Assembly (NCBI GenBank): GCA_051453625.1
Contig: JBOZIK010000001.1
Location: 253,575,107 to 253,639,106 of the forward strand
Origin: Welwitschia mirabilis
Lineage: Eukaryota; Gnetophyta; Gnetopsida; Welwitschiales
DNA length: 64,000 bases
Reading direction: 5' to 3'
Every line of letters begins with the position of its first letter. The stretch's first letter is position 1. Below, one piece after another: positions 10,174-21,729 of this stretch. Position numbers and translations under genes: made by a program. The notes under the pieces were generated by a model that was not told the DNA's origin, did not search any database, and was given only the letters and a program-made list of their open reading frames with translations.

Positions 10174-11432
10174 TGTTGTGATACTAAATTATATGTATTT
10201 AATAGGATATTTTGAGTAGTTTTATAGGACATTAGATAGGTTTAAGTAGAGTTTTAACAATAATGAAAAGCTAATGCAACTATTATGAAAATATACAATC
10301 TTCATTACATTTGATAGTATTCTAGAAAAATTACAATACTTTCCATTTGCAAAAGAGTTCAATGATGAAAGAGACTGATCTAATCTAAGAAATGATTTGA
10401 AGAGCATATTATCCACATAATCATCTAGACAACCATATAGATGATAAAAGTAAGCAAGCTGATTAGGATGCTGATCGGATCAAACTAGAAGCTAATGTGA
10501 ATCTCGTTTAATGTAGTATCATCTTTTGTATTATTAGATGACCAACAAGACAATACCTAAAAATAACTAATGCATCAAACTTTACTTAACTTTTATAAAG
10601 TATCATGTATCTCCTATGTTTCATTAGGGTCTTTCACTATGTCTATTAGGATTCTCTATTTTTGAGCCTCATTTGTAATAAATACCTCCTCTACTCTTGA
10701 CTCTGACTTTTATCTTCTTTGATATAGAAATTCTCATGACAATAGATTAAAAGATATAAAATCCATCTATTGTTATTAAGAGAAGTCTTCCTTGGTGTTA
10801 GGTTGTGTTTCCTCATTGAGGTACTGCTACTTTATAACATGGATGTTGGTTTAACCTAATCAAAATAATTTCTTTTTCTTATTTTCTTATGTGCATCTCT
10901 TTTATGGTTTATGTTTATTATGATTTAAGTAGTAGCTTCATATTTAATATAGATCATGAGGACAACCTTTTTTAAGGTTAAAACTATTAGAGTAGTTGCA
11001 TTGCATTATATTATCCATTTCGTAGCATAATATTACATGTTTTTCAAATTCTACTCAATGTACTTGATAGCTTAGGTCAGTTAAGATTTAGTAATAGTTT
11101 TCTTTGATTGATCTATATTATACAAGACTGATCTCTATAATAGGTTGATTTGGTAGTTAGATAGATATTTCATTTAGAGGAGTTTTTTCATTTCATTGTA
11201 TAGTATGTTTACTTTTCATTGTTTCTTACATTGTTGTTTATTTTCATCTACTTAAAAGAAAGTACAAAAATATTTCATTCAAATTAGTTCTCTTTCTTCT
11301 CGCTTAGTGCCTTTAATGGATTATGACATGAAAATTCAGTCTGGTCTATACTAGTATGTGTGTTTTTCTAAAATATTTGTGATTAACAGGATTTAATGGA
11401 CATAAATGATTGCACAAATATGCATCACAACA
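10174..11432 (+). repeat. 3' LTR of element 1
   Basis: It begins TGTTGTGATACTAAATTATA after the polypurine tract and ends CATCACAACA at 11432. The end was placed by alignment with the LTR of element 2 (ATGCAATGCATCATC-type end) and by the CGTAG duplication that follows. An 8-bp inverted repeat, ATCATCTA/TAGATGAT, lies near 10,420-10,446. The U3 start is related to that of element 2, so both belong to one LTR family. Confidence 0.8.
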
Positions 11433-12364
11433 CGTAGATAAGTTAAAATTGGAGAAAACTAGATTGTAAAAAGCATAATTTCATGTCAAACTTTAAAGTT
11501 CATGATTCATAAAAAGTTTAATTCAAAATTTAGAAATGATAAATTCCAAATAACTAAAGACATCTACAAAATTAAAGACATCTATGGGATATATGTTTAT
11601 ACATTTGAAGATGTCTAAGGGAAAGATGTTTGAAAAATCAAATACATCTATAGTAAACTAGATTTTAGTTATAGAGAAAGAAATGTACCTTAAAAAAGAC
11701 ATCTCTACTGAAGAAAAGATTTAACACAGATGAAAGATATCTACATAGTTGAAGACATCTATATTGAATTGGAAGACATAGCAGAGGCAACATTCATTTT
11801 AATTAATTATCTACATTCTGAGGAAGAAAGGAAGTTTTTTACATGTTGAAATCATGATTACTAAGGGTTAGATGAACTACAATTCTATTTTCATGAAAAC
11901 TTAGACAAGTTGGTAAAAGACACCTCCCATGTTAAAGATATCTACCTAATAAAAGACGCCTATCATATTAAAGAAAAATATGAAAAATCAGGTAGTTACT
12001 ATGTATAAAATTATTAGCTATTTCTATTCATTATATGTTAGTTTTAAACATTTTTTTTAGGTCAAACAACTAGAAGTACATAAAAGACATAAAGGCACAA
12101 CTTAATAAAAAAACAGAATGCATGTATGCATGTACAAATACATGGATGATTGGTTATATCTATGAAGATTTTAAGATATTGTTTGCAAGGGACTATTAAA
12201 TGACTACATCATTCAATTATTAGTTCCTACAACATTGAAACACTTTGATGCATGACATTCATCATTGGAAAAAAAAGGAAAACTCAAGTGTCTCATCAAA
12301 GACACATATTTTTAGCCTTATTATTTTGTTTATTGTCATTATTTGTTGGATTTAAATTGTTGGA
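11433..12364 (+). repeat. Ty1/copia LTR, segment 2 of 3
   Basis: It resumes the LTR that was broken at 400. The joined sequence matches the minus-strand copy, for example AAAAGCATAA near 11,477 and the stretch TTATTTGTTGG near 12,340. It holds many AAAGACATCTA-like words between 11,560 and 11,970. A 69-codon ORF at 12252-12461 crosses into element 2 and is not credible as a gene. The first and last five bases are target duplications of elements 1 and 2. Confidence 0.75.
12360..12364. repeat. target-site duplication of element 2, left copy
   Basis: TTGGA here equals TTGGA at 23024-23028, exactly flanking element 2. Confidence 0.9.
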
Positions 12365-13659
12365 TGTTGCAATGCATAAATTTCCAATCCTTTATGTTTT
12401 ACTTAATCATGTTAATTACAAATATATATATATATATTGCAAATATAACACACTAGTATAGATGCGAGTGATTCAAACATCATAAGCCCATTGAAGGCAT
12501 GCAATAGAATAAGGAGAATTGATTTTCATAGAAAATATTATATGTTATTAAACCTAATGCAATGACGAGAAAATAAACACATAATGCAACACAAATGCAA
12601 CCTAATTTAGATGAACATCTATCCGATTATCAAATTAACTTGTTAGGAATATTGATCCTACATAACCTAAATTAGCTAGAAAAACTATTATTGACCAACA
12701 CTAACTTAAGCTATCAATTAAGTCAAATAGAATGTAATACAAAAAGTTTCATGAAAACTAATATTGTCAACCTTAACAAAGGTTGTTGTTAAGACCTATA
12801 TCATATGTGAAATTGATACTAAACCAAGAACAATATAAACCATAAGGAAAATGTAAAGTATTGAAGAAATAAAAGAGTAATATAATTCATAATAATCAAA
12901 CCAGCATCTAGGTTACAAAGCAGTTACATCTCAATGTAGGATGCACAACCCAATACCAAGGAGACATTTCTCTTTAACTACTTAAGATGGATCTTCTATC
13001 CTTCGATCTCTTCTCACTAGAATTTCTAATGCATTAAAGATAATTAGAGGATTGAAGGAGAGATTTATTTATACAATAAGAAAAACATAACCATTACTCA
13101 AGGTGTAATGGTCATTCTGAAAAATGCACTTAATCCTAAGAAAGAAATAGATGAAACAAATAAAGGTTGGCAAGCCATTTCAATATTGTCCTGATCATTA
13201 TGGGAATAACACAAGAGATGACATCTCATAATAATGGAGGAGTCATCAGCTTCTGGCTTCACAGTTAGCCCTACAGTTAGCTTTAGATGTATTGTCATCT
13301 TACATGTCATGTGGACGACACTAGGGATGATACCTTTTCTAGCTCTAGCTCATGTCAGCATTCCAAATAATAACTAAAGTATTGTCCTCCTACCTATTAT
13401 GGGGATGATAGTAGGGATGACAATCTACCTTATTTTTCCAGCTTAAGAGATATTATCCTTTTGTATCATTGATCTTCTTCTAAAGCACTGAGTATTAAAA
13501 ATATGCCTTAAATGCCTCTAAATATGCCAAGAATTAAGTGTTTTCATGATCATCTCATTGACTCTCCATAATCATTAGAATTACATCTAAACCTATATAA
13601 ATGTCTTATAAAATAACTCATAATATCCCATCACATATACACAGTTTGGTACTGCATCA
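12365..13659 (-). repeat. 3' LTR of element 2
   Basis: On the minus strand it starts TGATGCAGTACCAAACTG at 13659 and ends GCATTGCAACA at 12365. It aligns over its length with 21730-23023. Three copies of a GTCATCC...GGGATGA motif lie at 13184-13227, 13291-13334 and 13381-13425. A 70-codon ORF at 13098-13310 lies inside the LTR and is not credible as a gene. Confidence 0.88.
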
Positions 13660-13678
13660 TAGCCCCCCTCACTTAGCC
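13660..13678 (-). promoter_or_regulatory. polypurine tract of element 2
   Basis: On the minus strand GGCTAAGTGAGGGGGGCTA abuts the TG of the 3' LTR. It is well preserved compared with the surroundings. Confidence 0.88.
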
Positions 13679-15000
13679 TTATCAGTCCCCGATAAACCCC
13701 GGTGAATAATTATGATTATGAGCCAAATTATCTTAAATAAAAAAGTTAATTAGAAAATTATAAAATATCTTATGAATAATTTCAAACATATTACAAAGTA
13801 GAATAAAATGTAGCACATCATATGTATTGAGTGGAAATCGCAAAAAAATATATTTCATGGAAGCTTTAAAATGACCTCATAAATTAACATTTTTTGGTGT
13901 AAAAATTATGAAAAATAAGTGCTACCCTGCCCCTAGAAAAATAATACATCTTGTATTAGTAATGGAGTGAATAAATTAAATGAAAAATTAATATGTCCAA
14001 ATGAGAAGATTGGTGATGGGTATTTTTCAAAATTTTGTGAAAATTGAATTTTAATAGTTAAAAAATTAAGTACGAAGCTTAGTGTAGAAATGTAATATTT
14101 GAAAAATAAAAATTTGGGAAAGACTTTAACAAAAATGAAATGTGAATTTTAAAAATATTAATTAATGAAAATGTGCTAAATAGGATGAAGTAGATCCATA
14201 AGTGCCTAACAAATGTGCTTTGACAAAAATGACTATGAACAATGTGTAAGACTCCAAAAGACTAAACATGAACATCACAAAATTTTCAAGGAAACTCATC
14301 TAATTAAGACATCAATCTTTTATTACAAACTAAATAAGAAAAATATTAAATTTTAAGGTTCTAAAATGATAAGAAAATATGGAAATGACTTTGAAATAAC
14401 TAATTAAATAATGAAAGAAAATATAATGAAAAATGAACATAAGAAACATGAAGAAGTTAGTCTACCTACCCTAAATTCTAACTTAGTAGACTTCCATTAA
14501 AAAAATCATAATATCACTTGATTTAGAATTTATGATTAAATGTATAATTCTATAAAGTTTCATTTAATAAAGCAGATGTTATGATGGTTCTAAAAATCAA
14601 ATGCTCTAAACAATGAGTGACAAGATCAAATAATTGCTTACAAATGAACTCACTTACTTACATTTAAAAAGAAACACTGAATCCTTAGAAATGAAATGAT
14701 CATGTGAAAAGACTAGGAGTCTAAAAAATAAGAAATACCTTTGATAATTCTAGGAACACCATTGATCTTATAGCCTCAAAGTTTTTATTATTTTACTTTC
14801 AATGATAGGAAGAGTACAACCACAATCAGAGAAGTAAGAACTAGTAAATCATGACTAACTAATCTCCTAGTGAAGTTTCCATAGTTATTATATTACACTG
14901 TCAAGGGCCCCTCTTAAGAAAATCTACCCTAGTGTGCTTATAGTAGGACATCATGGTGATAATGTTTTTAAGCTATTATAGACATAAGAAATCATGCTAT

Positions 15001-15078
<78 letters not shown>

Positions 15079-15600
15079 NNNNNNNNNNNNNNNNNNNNNN
15101 NNNNNNNNNNNNNNNNNNNNNNNNNNNNNNNNNNNNNNNNNNNNNNNNNNNNNNNNNNNNNNNNNNNNNNNNNNNNNNTCTCTCTCTCTCTTAAAGAGAC
15201 AAATAAAATATTCCACATGATCAAACACTTTAAAAGATGAAGGCAAAGTAGTAAAATGAAAGATAGAAAAGAACATTCCTAAATAATCTAAAATCTTTCA
15301 TCATTGAGAAAAACATAATAAATAAAGCATCTTCCTTCAAAATGAAGTTTATAGAGATGTGGATATATTAAGATTAGATGAATCCAATCCTACCATTGTA
15401 AAATGCCCAAGGATAAAGATTATTTATGGAATAAAATAAATACATAAGTGATGTTTAAAAGATGATCAAATGATATCATAACATCCTTCAAAGAAATAAG
15501 CTAAGATAAAATTCAGATGAAGGTAGGAAAAAAATCCTTTTCATCAAGGAGAACCTCCAAGACAAGTACTTCTATCATGTTTACATCAAAAGGTTAATTT
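13679..15600 (-). other. 3' non-coding region of element 2
   Basis: AT-rich, with no coding signal recognised between integrase and the polypurine tract apart from a (CT)n tract. It is much shorter than the equivalent region of element 1. Confidence 0.5.
15005..15191. repeat. (CT)n microsatellite with 100-N gap
   Basis: CT units from 15005 to 15078, 100 N (15079-15178), then CT again to about 15191. Ser/Leu or Arg/Glu repeat ORFs here are artefacts. Confidence 0.95.
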
Positions 15601-15619
15601 TATATTTTTAACCTTTATT

Positions 15620-16740
15620 CATTGACTTTTTGAATCTCTTTAGTGGTTAAGTTAGAAATTTTACTAGAACCATTAGAATGTACTTTTTTGATAAGGTAAG
15701 GACCTAATCATTTTAAGGTCAACTTGTTATGTAAAAGATGTACTCTAGTATTGTATAACAGAACTAGTTAACCAAGTTCAAAGTTCTCATGGATTAACTT
15801 TTTATCATTTTTGAACTTAGTTTGGACTTTGTGAATAAGTTGATAATGAGTAGGTCAAGTTTATTTTTCATCTAAATGATCTAATTGAGCTAAAAAAATT
15901 TTAAGATTTCTTTTAAATTTATAAGATTAAGTTGATGTATAAAATGATAGTAATTGTAATAAACATCAACAATTAAAATACAAACTTTTCTATATATAAT
16001 TTCATAAGGTAAAAAACTCAGAGAATAATGGAAAGTAGTACGGTAAGCTCAAAGAACTTCATTAAGTTGAAAAGCCCAAGATTTTTTATTAGTAGAGATA
16101 AGTTTTTAAAGCATTTTTTAAATTTCTCTATTAGCATTTTCAACTTATCCATTGGTTTGAGGATGGTAAGCACAAGATAGTCTATGTTCTATTACAATGG
16201 ATAAAAGAAGTTTTCTAAAAATATGATTCATGAAATAAATTTTTTCATCACTAATTATTATTTAAGGAAAGTCAAAACATTGAAAATTTAAGTTCCAACA
16301 AAGTTACAAATAGTTTGGGCAACATTTGAAGAAGAATAAATTGCTTCAACCCATTTGGTCACATAATCAATAACCACTAAGATGTAGTTTTTATCCTTAG
16401 AAGGTGGTTTAATTGGGCCTATGAAATCAAGTCCCTAATAATAAAAAGGTTCACACTAAAGAATAGGTTTGAGGAACATTTTCTATAATCATAGAAGAAT
16501 ACCATAACATTGTCATGCATCATACCTTCTAGCATAATCCAAAAATTTCTGAAAAAGAATAGGCCAATAAAATTAAGAGTGAATAATTTTCATGACTATT
16601 TTTTAATTGCTAAAATGTCCACCACAAATACCATTATGATAAAGATGAAGGATATTAGATTTTTTCTACTTTAGCACACATTTTCTCATAATTTAATCCT
16701 TACACCTATGATAAAGATGGGGTTCTATCCACTCATAGCC
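15620..16740 (-). pseudogene. integrase remnant of element 2
   Basis: Minus-strand translation shows the zinc finger as HNGICGGHF with a damaged CxxC (RYDA), then GLDFIGPIKPPSKDKNYI and LVVIDYVTKWVEAI (core start, first Asp), an IISDE block (second Asp), and YHPQTNG, a stop, then VENANREI. The catalytic Glu is retained here, unlike element 1. The block WAFQLNEVL and AYRTTFHYSL follow as in Athila/Tat integrases. Stops arise at Gln and Trp codons. It inserts element cDNA into the chromosome in live relatives. Confidence 0.85.
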
Positions 16741-16959
16741 ACTTATCCTATGGAGAAAATATTTTTTTTTTGATTATGACCCCGATTTTGTGATGTTTTT
16801 AAAGTAATAAGATAATTGACAATATTAGCATATCATGGAGGGAGATGAGTAGAAGATATAATAAATAGTTGTTTATCTAAAAAAGAATCATTAATAGAAA
16901 TGTCATCAAAAGAAGAAGAAAGGCATGATAAGTGATCTGCTTCATTGTTGTGTTTTTCT

Positions 16960-17350
16960 GCCTTATCTATTATCATGAGATTGAATTCTTGCATTAAGAG
17001 GATTCAAGTAATCAACTTAGAACTAAAATATTTCTTAGTCATTAGGTATTTAATAACTGCATGGTTTATCTAGACATTTGTGTGAAAGCCTAAAAGATAA
17101 TGTCTAAAATTATTGAGGTAAAATATTATGGCTAACATCTCTCTCTTAGTACTTGTATAATTTGCTTGAGCTTATGATAATTTTTTATTATGATAAGATA
17201 TAAATTTAAAATCATTTTCATATTTCTATCCAGACATCCCACCTATAGCAGTATTACTAGAATCACACATTAGTTCAAAATCCTTATCCCAGTTGTGTTG
17301 TGTTAGAATAGGTGTAAAAGAAATTTTTCCTTTAAGTATATTAAAAGAAG
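16960..17350 (-). pseudogene. RNase H remnant of element 2
   Basis: The minus strand between RT and integrase carries weakly readable RNase H blocks: a CDSSNTAIGG-like block near 17250 and a block before 17130 that matches the YYTSTKREMLAIIFYLN-type motif. The assignment rests on position as well as these motifs. Confidence 0.65.
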
Positions 17351-17399
17351 TTGATAAAATTTGTTTCATTCAAATTTTACTTATTTTTCTACTAATGAG

Positions 17400-18230
17400 T
17401 GTAGGGGTTTATAGATTTTAAACTAAAATGTCTAAAAAAATATCAAATTTGTTTAATATTGGTTGAAGAAGTTAAGTTTTTAATGATGCTTACTTTATCA
17501 AGTCCATCTTAATTCCTTTTTTAGAAATGTGATGATATATTACTATTCCATTATCAACTAAAAATAAGATATTTTTCCAACTTAAATGAAGGCCATACTT
17601 TATGCATATATTAAGGACTTTCTCTAATCTTTCTAAAATTGGGTTAAAGTTTTCCTAAAGATTAAGAAGTCATCTATAAAATATTTTATTGAATCCTCTA
17701 GCATGTTAGGAAAAATACCCATCATAGCATATTGAAAAGCTGCAGGAGCATTGTAAAGTTCAAACAAAATTCATTTAAAAGTAAACATCCTAAAAGATTA
17801 AGTAAAATTTGTTTTAGCCTGGTATTTAATAGCTATGCAAACTTGATTATAACCACTATATCCATCTAAAAAGCAATAAAAATCATGTCCCTCAATCCTA
17901 TCAAGTATCTGGTCAAGAAAGAATAGAGGACAATGATCCTTTTTCATGACTTCATTAAGTTTTTTAAAATCTATGCACACTCTTCATTTCCCATCCTTTT
18001 TTAGTACTATAGTTAAGGGACTAATTCATTCACTATCCGATATAGCGTAAATGATTCCAAAATTTATTAATTTAATAATTTTATCCTTAACTACTTCTTT
18101 AAGTGTGATATTTAATCTTCATTGTAGTTTTATAACTGGATTTAAGTTTTCCTCAAGATAGATTTTATGCTGAATAATAAAAGAGGGAATGTCTAATAAA
18201 TAGTTATGAGACCATGCAAATGCATTAACT
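17400..18230 (-). pseudogene. reverse transcriptase remnant of element 2
   Basis: Reading leftwards from 18,200: FIIQHKIYLEEN, RLNITLKEVVKDKIIKL, GIIYAISDSE, then an open stretch of 60 codons (17980-17798) with VCIDFKKLNEVMKKDHCPL, FLDQILDRIEGHDFYCFL and DGYSGYNQV, and finally IKYFIDDFLIF near 17660-17690 with the catalytic Asp pair. This is the Athila/Tat RT palm in a good state of preservation. Upstream it continues into the usual protease-RT linker, unlike elements 1 and 3, which start at HKIYLED. A few stops replace Gln or Trp. Confidence 0.9.
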
Positions 18231-18731
18231 TTGGAAGTCAAAAGAGAGATTAAGGTTGAGTCTTGTTTAAGAAAGAGATTTCCATAAATTATTAAAGGTT
18301 TGTTTTAAACGTTACAAAGAAAAATATACTTTAGTACACTAGGTAGATTTTTTAGACTTTAATTTAAATCAAGATTTTTAGTTTCTATGATAGACTTATT
18401 AATTTTGACCATTAACGTGAACTGTCATTTGGATGTCAATAATAAATGACCTCCCTCAAAGTGTGCATTTTCATTTATTTTTAATATTTAAACTTCCTTA
18501 CAAACTAAGGATTCTATTTCTTCCTCATTTTAATCTAAAAGATCATTTTCTAAATGCTCTAAGTTGAATTTATCAAAATATTTTAAGTTTTCTATTTCTA
18601 ATGGATTATCATGTAGTGTAGGTTCATGTAACTTTAGCCTTATTTCTTCAAAAAAAAAATGTTATAGGAATAAGGTTGGTTTAATTTCATTTTCTACATT
18701 CCATTCATTACCTAGGTCTTTCTCAACTATA

Positions 18732-19151
18732 TTAAAAAAATCTAATTATAAACTTTTTATTCCCCAAGTAACACTCCATCATCCCAGTCCTGGTATCGAT
18801 AATGCAATGGGTAATCGTATAGAATTCTCTTTTTAGAAGTAATGGATAACCTCCATTATGTTTAACCTCTATTATAACCATATCTATTAGGTATAATGCA
18901 TCTTCAATTTGAATCACTAAATCTTTTATGACCCCTAAGGGTTTTTTAACTGATCTGTCTGCTAATTCCAAAATAATCTGAGTAGACTGTATTCTACCTT
19001 CCAAACCGAGTCTCTTACAAATGTGTAATGCCATAATGTTGACACTCACACTAATTTCAATTAAAACTCTTTTTATTCTTTTGTTTTCCTCTAATGTAAC
19101 ATTAACTATTATTGCCCTTGGATCCTTAAATTTTAAAGGTTTTTTCAGCAC
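18732..19151 (-). pseudogene. aspartic protease of element 2, long open remnant
   Basis: A 139-codon open frame on the minus strand. It matches retroviral-type aspartic proteases of plant Ty3/gypsy elements. The active-site region reads VLIEISVSVNIM where VLIDxGxSVNIM is expected, so the catalytic Asp is Glu; then CKRLGLEG, LELADRSVKKPLGVIKDL, and YPLLLKREFYTIT near the end (normally LLLGRPFL). Its role is to cleave the gag-pol polyprotein. It lies between gag and RT as expected. The open frame is unusual among the decayed neighbours, but the active-site change makes activity unlikely. Confidence 0.82.
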
Positions 19152-19990
19152 TACATTTGTAAGAGATTGAGCTAAAAAGAATTTGCTAGAAAATTCATTT
19201 TTATTTTCTTCTTATTAAGTATTTTCATAACTTTAGATTATTTTGGATTTTTTTTAATAAAAGTTTCAAAAATAGTAATTTTATGCTCATATTTTGCATT
19301 AAGGTTTTAAGATGATAATTGAAGGTTGGATTACTGTTTAGTCTATCAAGACAAGGGGTATCAAGTTTCTTTACTTTTTCTTGTTAAGAATTTATTTTTA
19401 ATTTTTTTTGTGAGAAGGGAAGTTATGATTTTCTTAATACTTCAATGTCCTCTTCTTCTTCATTATCTCTAGTACTATTTTCAGAGGTTGAAGCTTCATA
19501 AAAAGGAGGTTTTATTTCATTTTCACTTTGTGTTACAATACTACAATATTTTCTTACTTAATTAGAAATCGGTAGAGGTTGTATTGCTAATGATCCTTGT
19601 AGTCTTTGGTTTACTAACATGGTTTATTAAAGGAGATTTACTAGATTCTCATTTCTTTTAATTTCCTAAGTTCATCTATAAAATTTCTGAGTAAATCATT
19701 TTGATGTTGAAAGTTTGAATTTTCAAATCAACTTTTGAAAAGTTAAAGATTGATTTGAAAATTTTGAATTTATTGTCAAAGGTTTAAAAATTAGATTATG
19801 TATGCATTTTAGGTTGTAATTGGTTTTGGTTTTGGTTTTAGAAGTTTGAAAATTTTTGATTAAAAGCATAAGATAATTCATATATTCTTTCTTTATAAGT
19901 TAGTAGCAATGGAAAATCCTTGGTTATGTAATAGCTATCTTTACATAAGTTACATGTTTGTAAGACACTATTTTTAGTACTGATTTTATG

Positions 19991-20366
19991 TCTAGAATCA
20001 TCTTAGTATATATTTATGAGGCTTTTTGATTTTCTGTAAATAGTGGATTAGTTCTAATGTTAGTAAAAAGTTATTGTAAAGTCTTCATTAAAATTTGCAA
20101 GTTTAGTTTCTATTTTATCTATCTTCTTTTCTTATTTTACTTTATTTAAATATTTGTTGATTTGGCCTACAGTGTATATCTAGAATCATCTTAGTATATG
20201 TTTATGAGGATTTTTGGTTTCCTGTGAATAGTGGATTAGTTCTAATGTTAGTAAAAAGTTATTGTAAAGTATTTAATAAAAATTGCAAGTTTAGTTTCTA
20301 TTTTATCTATCTCTGTTTCTCATTTTACTTCTTTTAAATATTTAATGATTTGACCTACAGTGTAAG
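19991..20366 (-). repeat. 188-bp tandem duplication inside gag
   Basis: TCTAGAATCATCTTAGTATA at 19991 recurs at 20179, and the similarity runs through to CTACAGTGTA at about 20,171 and 20,362. The unit is 188 bp, not a multiple of three, so it shifts the gag frame. Confidence 0.85.
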
Positions 20367-20731
20367 TATCTCTTGGTGTTGGTTTTAACCAAGTTTGTTT
20401 CACCTCAACAAGTTCTTCTAATATTTTCTAAATGTTTTATAATGTGAGGTTCATTAGGTTTCCACCACAATAAAAATCTATAAGTTACTTTGTTTGGTTA
20501 TTTAGTCTACTATAAAAGTAATTTATTATCTTTTCTCATGTGAAAGTATCTATTAAATTAGAATGGATTGCGATAAAGAAACATTTATATATGAAAGCAT
20601 AATACTTATTTGGTTTTTATTGAAAATGAGTTACTTATTTCTGTCTCTTTCTAATGGTTGCTTCACTCATAAATCTCTTAATAAGAGATTTTTAGACTTG
20701 ATTTCAAGTTTTTAGACTCTTGTGGAGTATA

Positions 20732-20741
20732 NNNNNNNNNN
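20732..20741. other. assembly gap (10 N)
   Basis: Undetermined bases inside gag of element 2. Confidence 0.99.
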
Positions 20742-21240
20742 AAAGCTTTGCCTTTCCTTTCAATGTAATTGGAAAAATGACCATAGGTATGATCACTAGT
20801 TCTTTTCTTTCCATTTATAGAGGTAAGAACTAATTGTTTAATGTCAACAATGTTTTGTAGGAGATCCTCATTGTTTTCATTACTAAATATGGGATAAGCA
20901 TTTGAAATTTTTAATTCAACATTACCTCTTAGAGGTAAATGAAAAGGAGTTTGTATCTCACATTCTCTATTGGCTATTAGTTCTTTAAAGGTAAGATTTT
21001 CATTAAAATAAGGGGTTGAAGATCCTATGACTTAATTTTTATTTTTATATAGTATTTGACATTTTAAAACTATCTTCTTCTAAATTATTGTTTGAATTTT
21101 TTTTAATGAAATCAGTTCTAGAAAAATGTACTCAAAAGGGATATTATATGTACCTAGGAATTACATACTTTGATTTTAATTTGAAGTCAACTAATCCTTC
21201 TCTGATATTCTCTTTTATCAGCAACCTTTTTCTCTAACAT

Positions 21241-21706
21241 TTTTTCCTTGAATTGATCATATTACAACATACTTTAGATAAAAATAATAAAAATTACATT
21301 AAAAATAATTAACAGTTATCCACCTGATTGTGGGGATGACACAGGGAATGATGATAAAGAAAAAAATAGAGTATTTCTAAAATTAGAGAAAATTACCATA
21401 ATTAAAAAATTAGGCCATCATCCACTTAGTCATGGGAACGATAGTGAGAATGATAGTTATTATATTACTACTAATAAAAGGAAAATTTACAAAAAAATAA
21501 ATTCAAAAATCTATGACTGTCCTTCTCAATGTCATGTGAATGATAGAGGAGATGACAAAGTATTGTTATAGACTTGAAAAAACTGAAATTTTTGGAAAGA
21601 AAACCTACAATTATGACTAGAAATACAACATTAACATAAATAAATATTTGAGCTATAATCTAATCTATTCACTTGATCAATGATAATTCTATAACTTCTT
21701 AGCAGA
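21241..21706 (-). promoter_or_regulatory. 5' leader of element 2 with three spaced motifs
   Basis: Untranslated leader between the primer binding site and gag. Three copies of a motif of about 43 bp occur at 21314-21354, 21412-21457 and 21515-21557, about 100 bp apart. On the plus strand each pairs a TATCC/CATCC/GTCC word with GGGGATGAC-like words (TGTGGGGATGACACAGGG in the first). Related motifs occur three times in each LTR. A packaging or dimerisation role is only a guess. Confidence 0.6.
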
Positions 21707-21727
21707 CTTCCCAGGTAATAGCACTAA
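21707..21727 (-). promoter_or_regulatory. primer binding site of element 2
   Basis: On the minus strand TTAGTGCTATTACC then TGGGAAG. The canonical Athila/Tat site begins TTGGCGCCGTTGCC then GGGGAAG. All but one of the differences are C-to-T or G-to-A. It sits 2 nt after the LTR end. It would anneal the tRNA that primes minus-strand cDNA. Confidence 0.82.
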
Positions 21728-21729
21728 GA

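Larger units (their letters stand above)
401..11432 (+). mobile_element. Element 1: Athila/Tat-like Ty3/gypsy retrotransposon, decayed
   Basis: A plus-strand LTR element of about 11 kb. Its two LTRs (401 to about 1524, and 10174-11432) are diverged copies. TGTAG (396-400) and CGTAG (11433-11437) flank it as a 5-bp target duplication with one transition. Inside are RT, RNase H and integrase remnants in the usual Ty3/gypsy order, an extra degenerate ORF downstream of integrase, and a polypurine tract before the 3' LTR. Gag and protease are not found; only about 100 bp separates the LTR tail from RT. The integrase C-terminal motifs and the downstream ORF fit the Athila/Tat lineage. It cannot be autonomous now. 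Confidence 0.85.
19160..21240 (-). pseudogene. gag remnant of element 2
   Basis: A possible start ATG lies at 21240 (MLEKKVADKREYQRR). Recognisable blocks on the minus strand are ECEIQTPFHLPLRGNVELKI (about 20,950), a FPITLKGKAK-like block near 20,760, FYSRLNNQTK and LIDFYCGGNLMN near 20,440-20,520, and TVGQINKYLN near 20,160-20,180 and 20,345. These follow the Athila gag order FELKPxLI, FPFSLKDKAKxWL, FYNGLNxxTRxLIDAAxGG, and IGQLA. Gag forms the virus-like particle. A 10-N gap (20732-20741), stops, frameshifts and a 188-bp tandem duplication disrupt it. Confidence 0.8.

Noticed and set aside
12252-12461. 69-codon ORF as a small gene
   Set aside because: It crosses the junction of the copia LTR and element 2, and has no homology.
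14953-15276. Ser/Leu and Arg/Glu repeat ORFs
   Set aside because: They are translations of the (CT)n tract and a 100-N gap.
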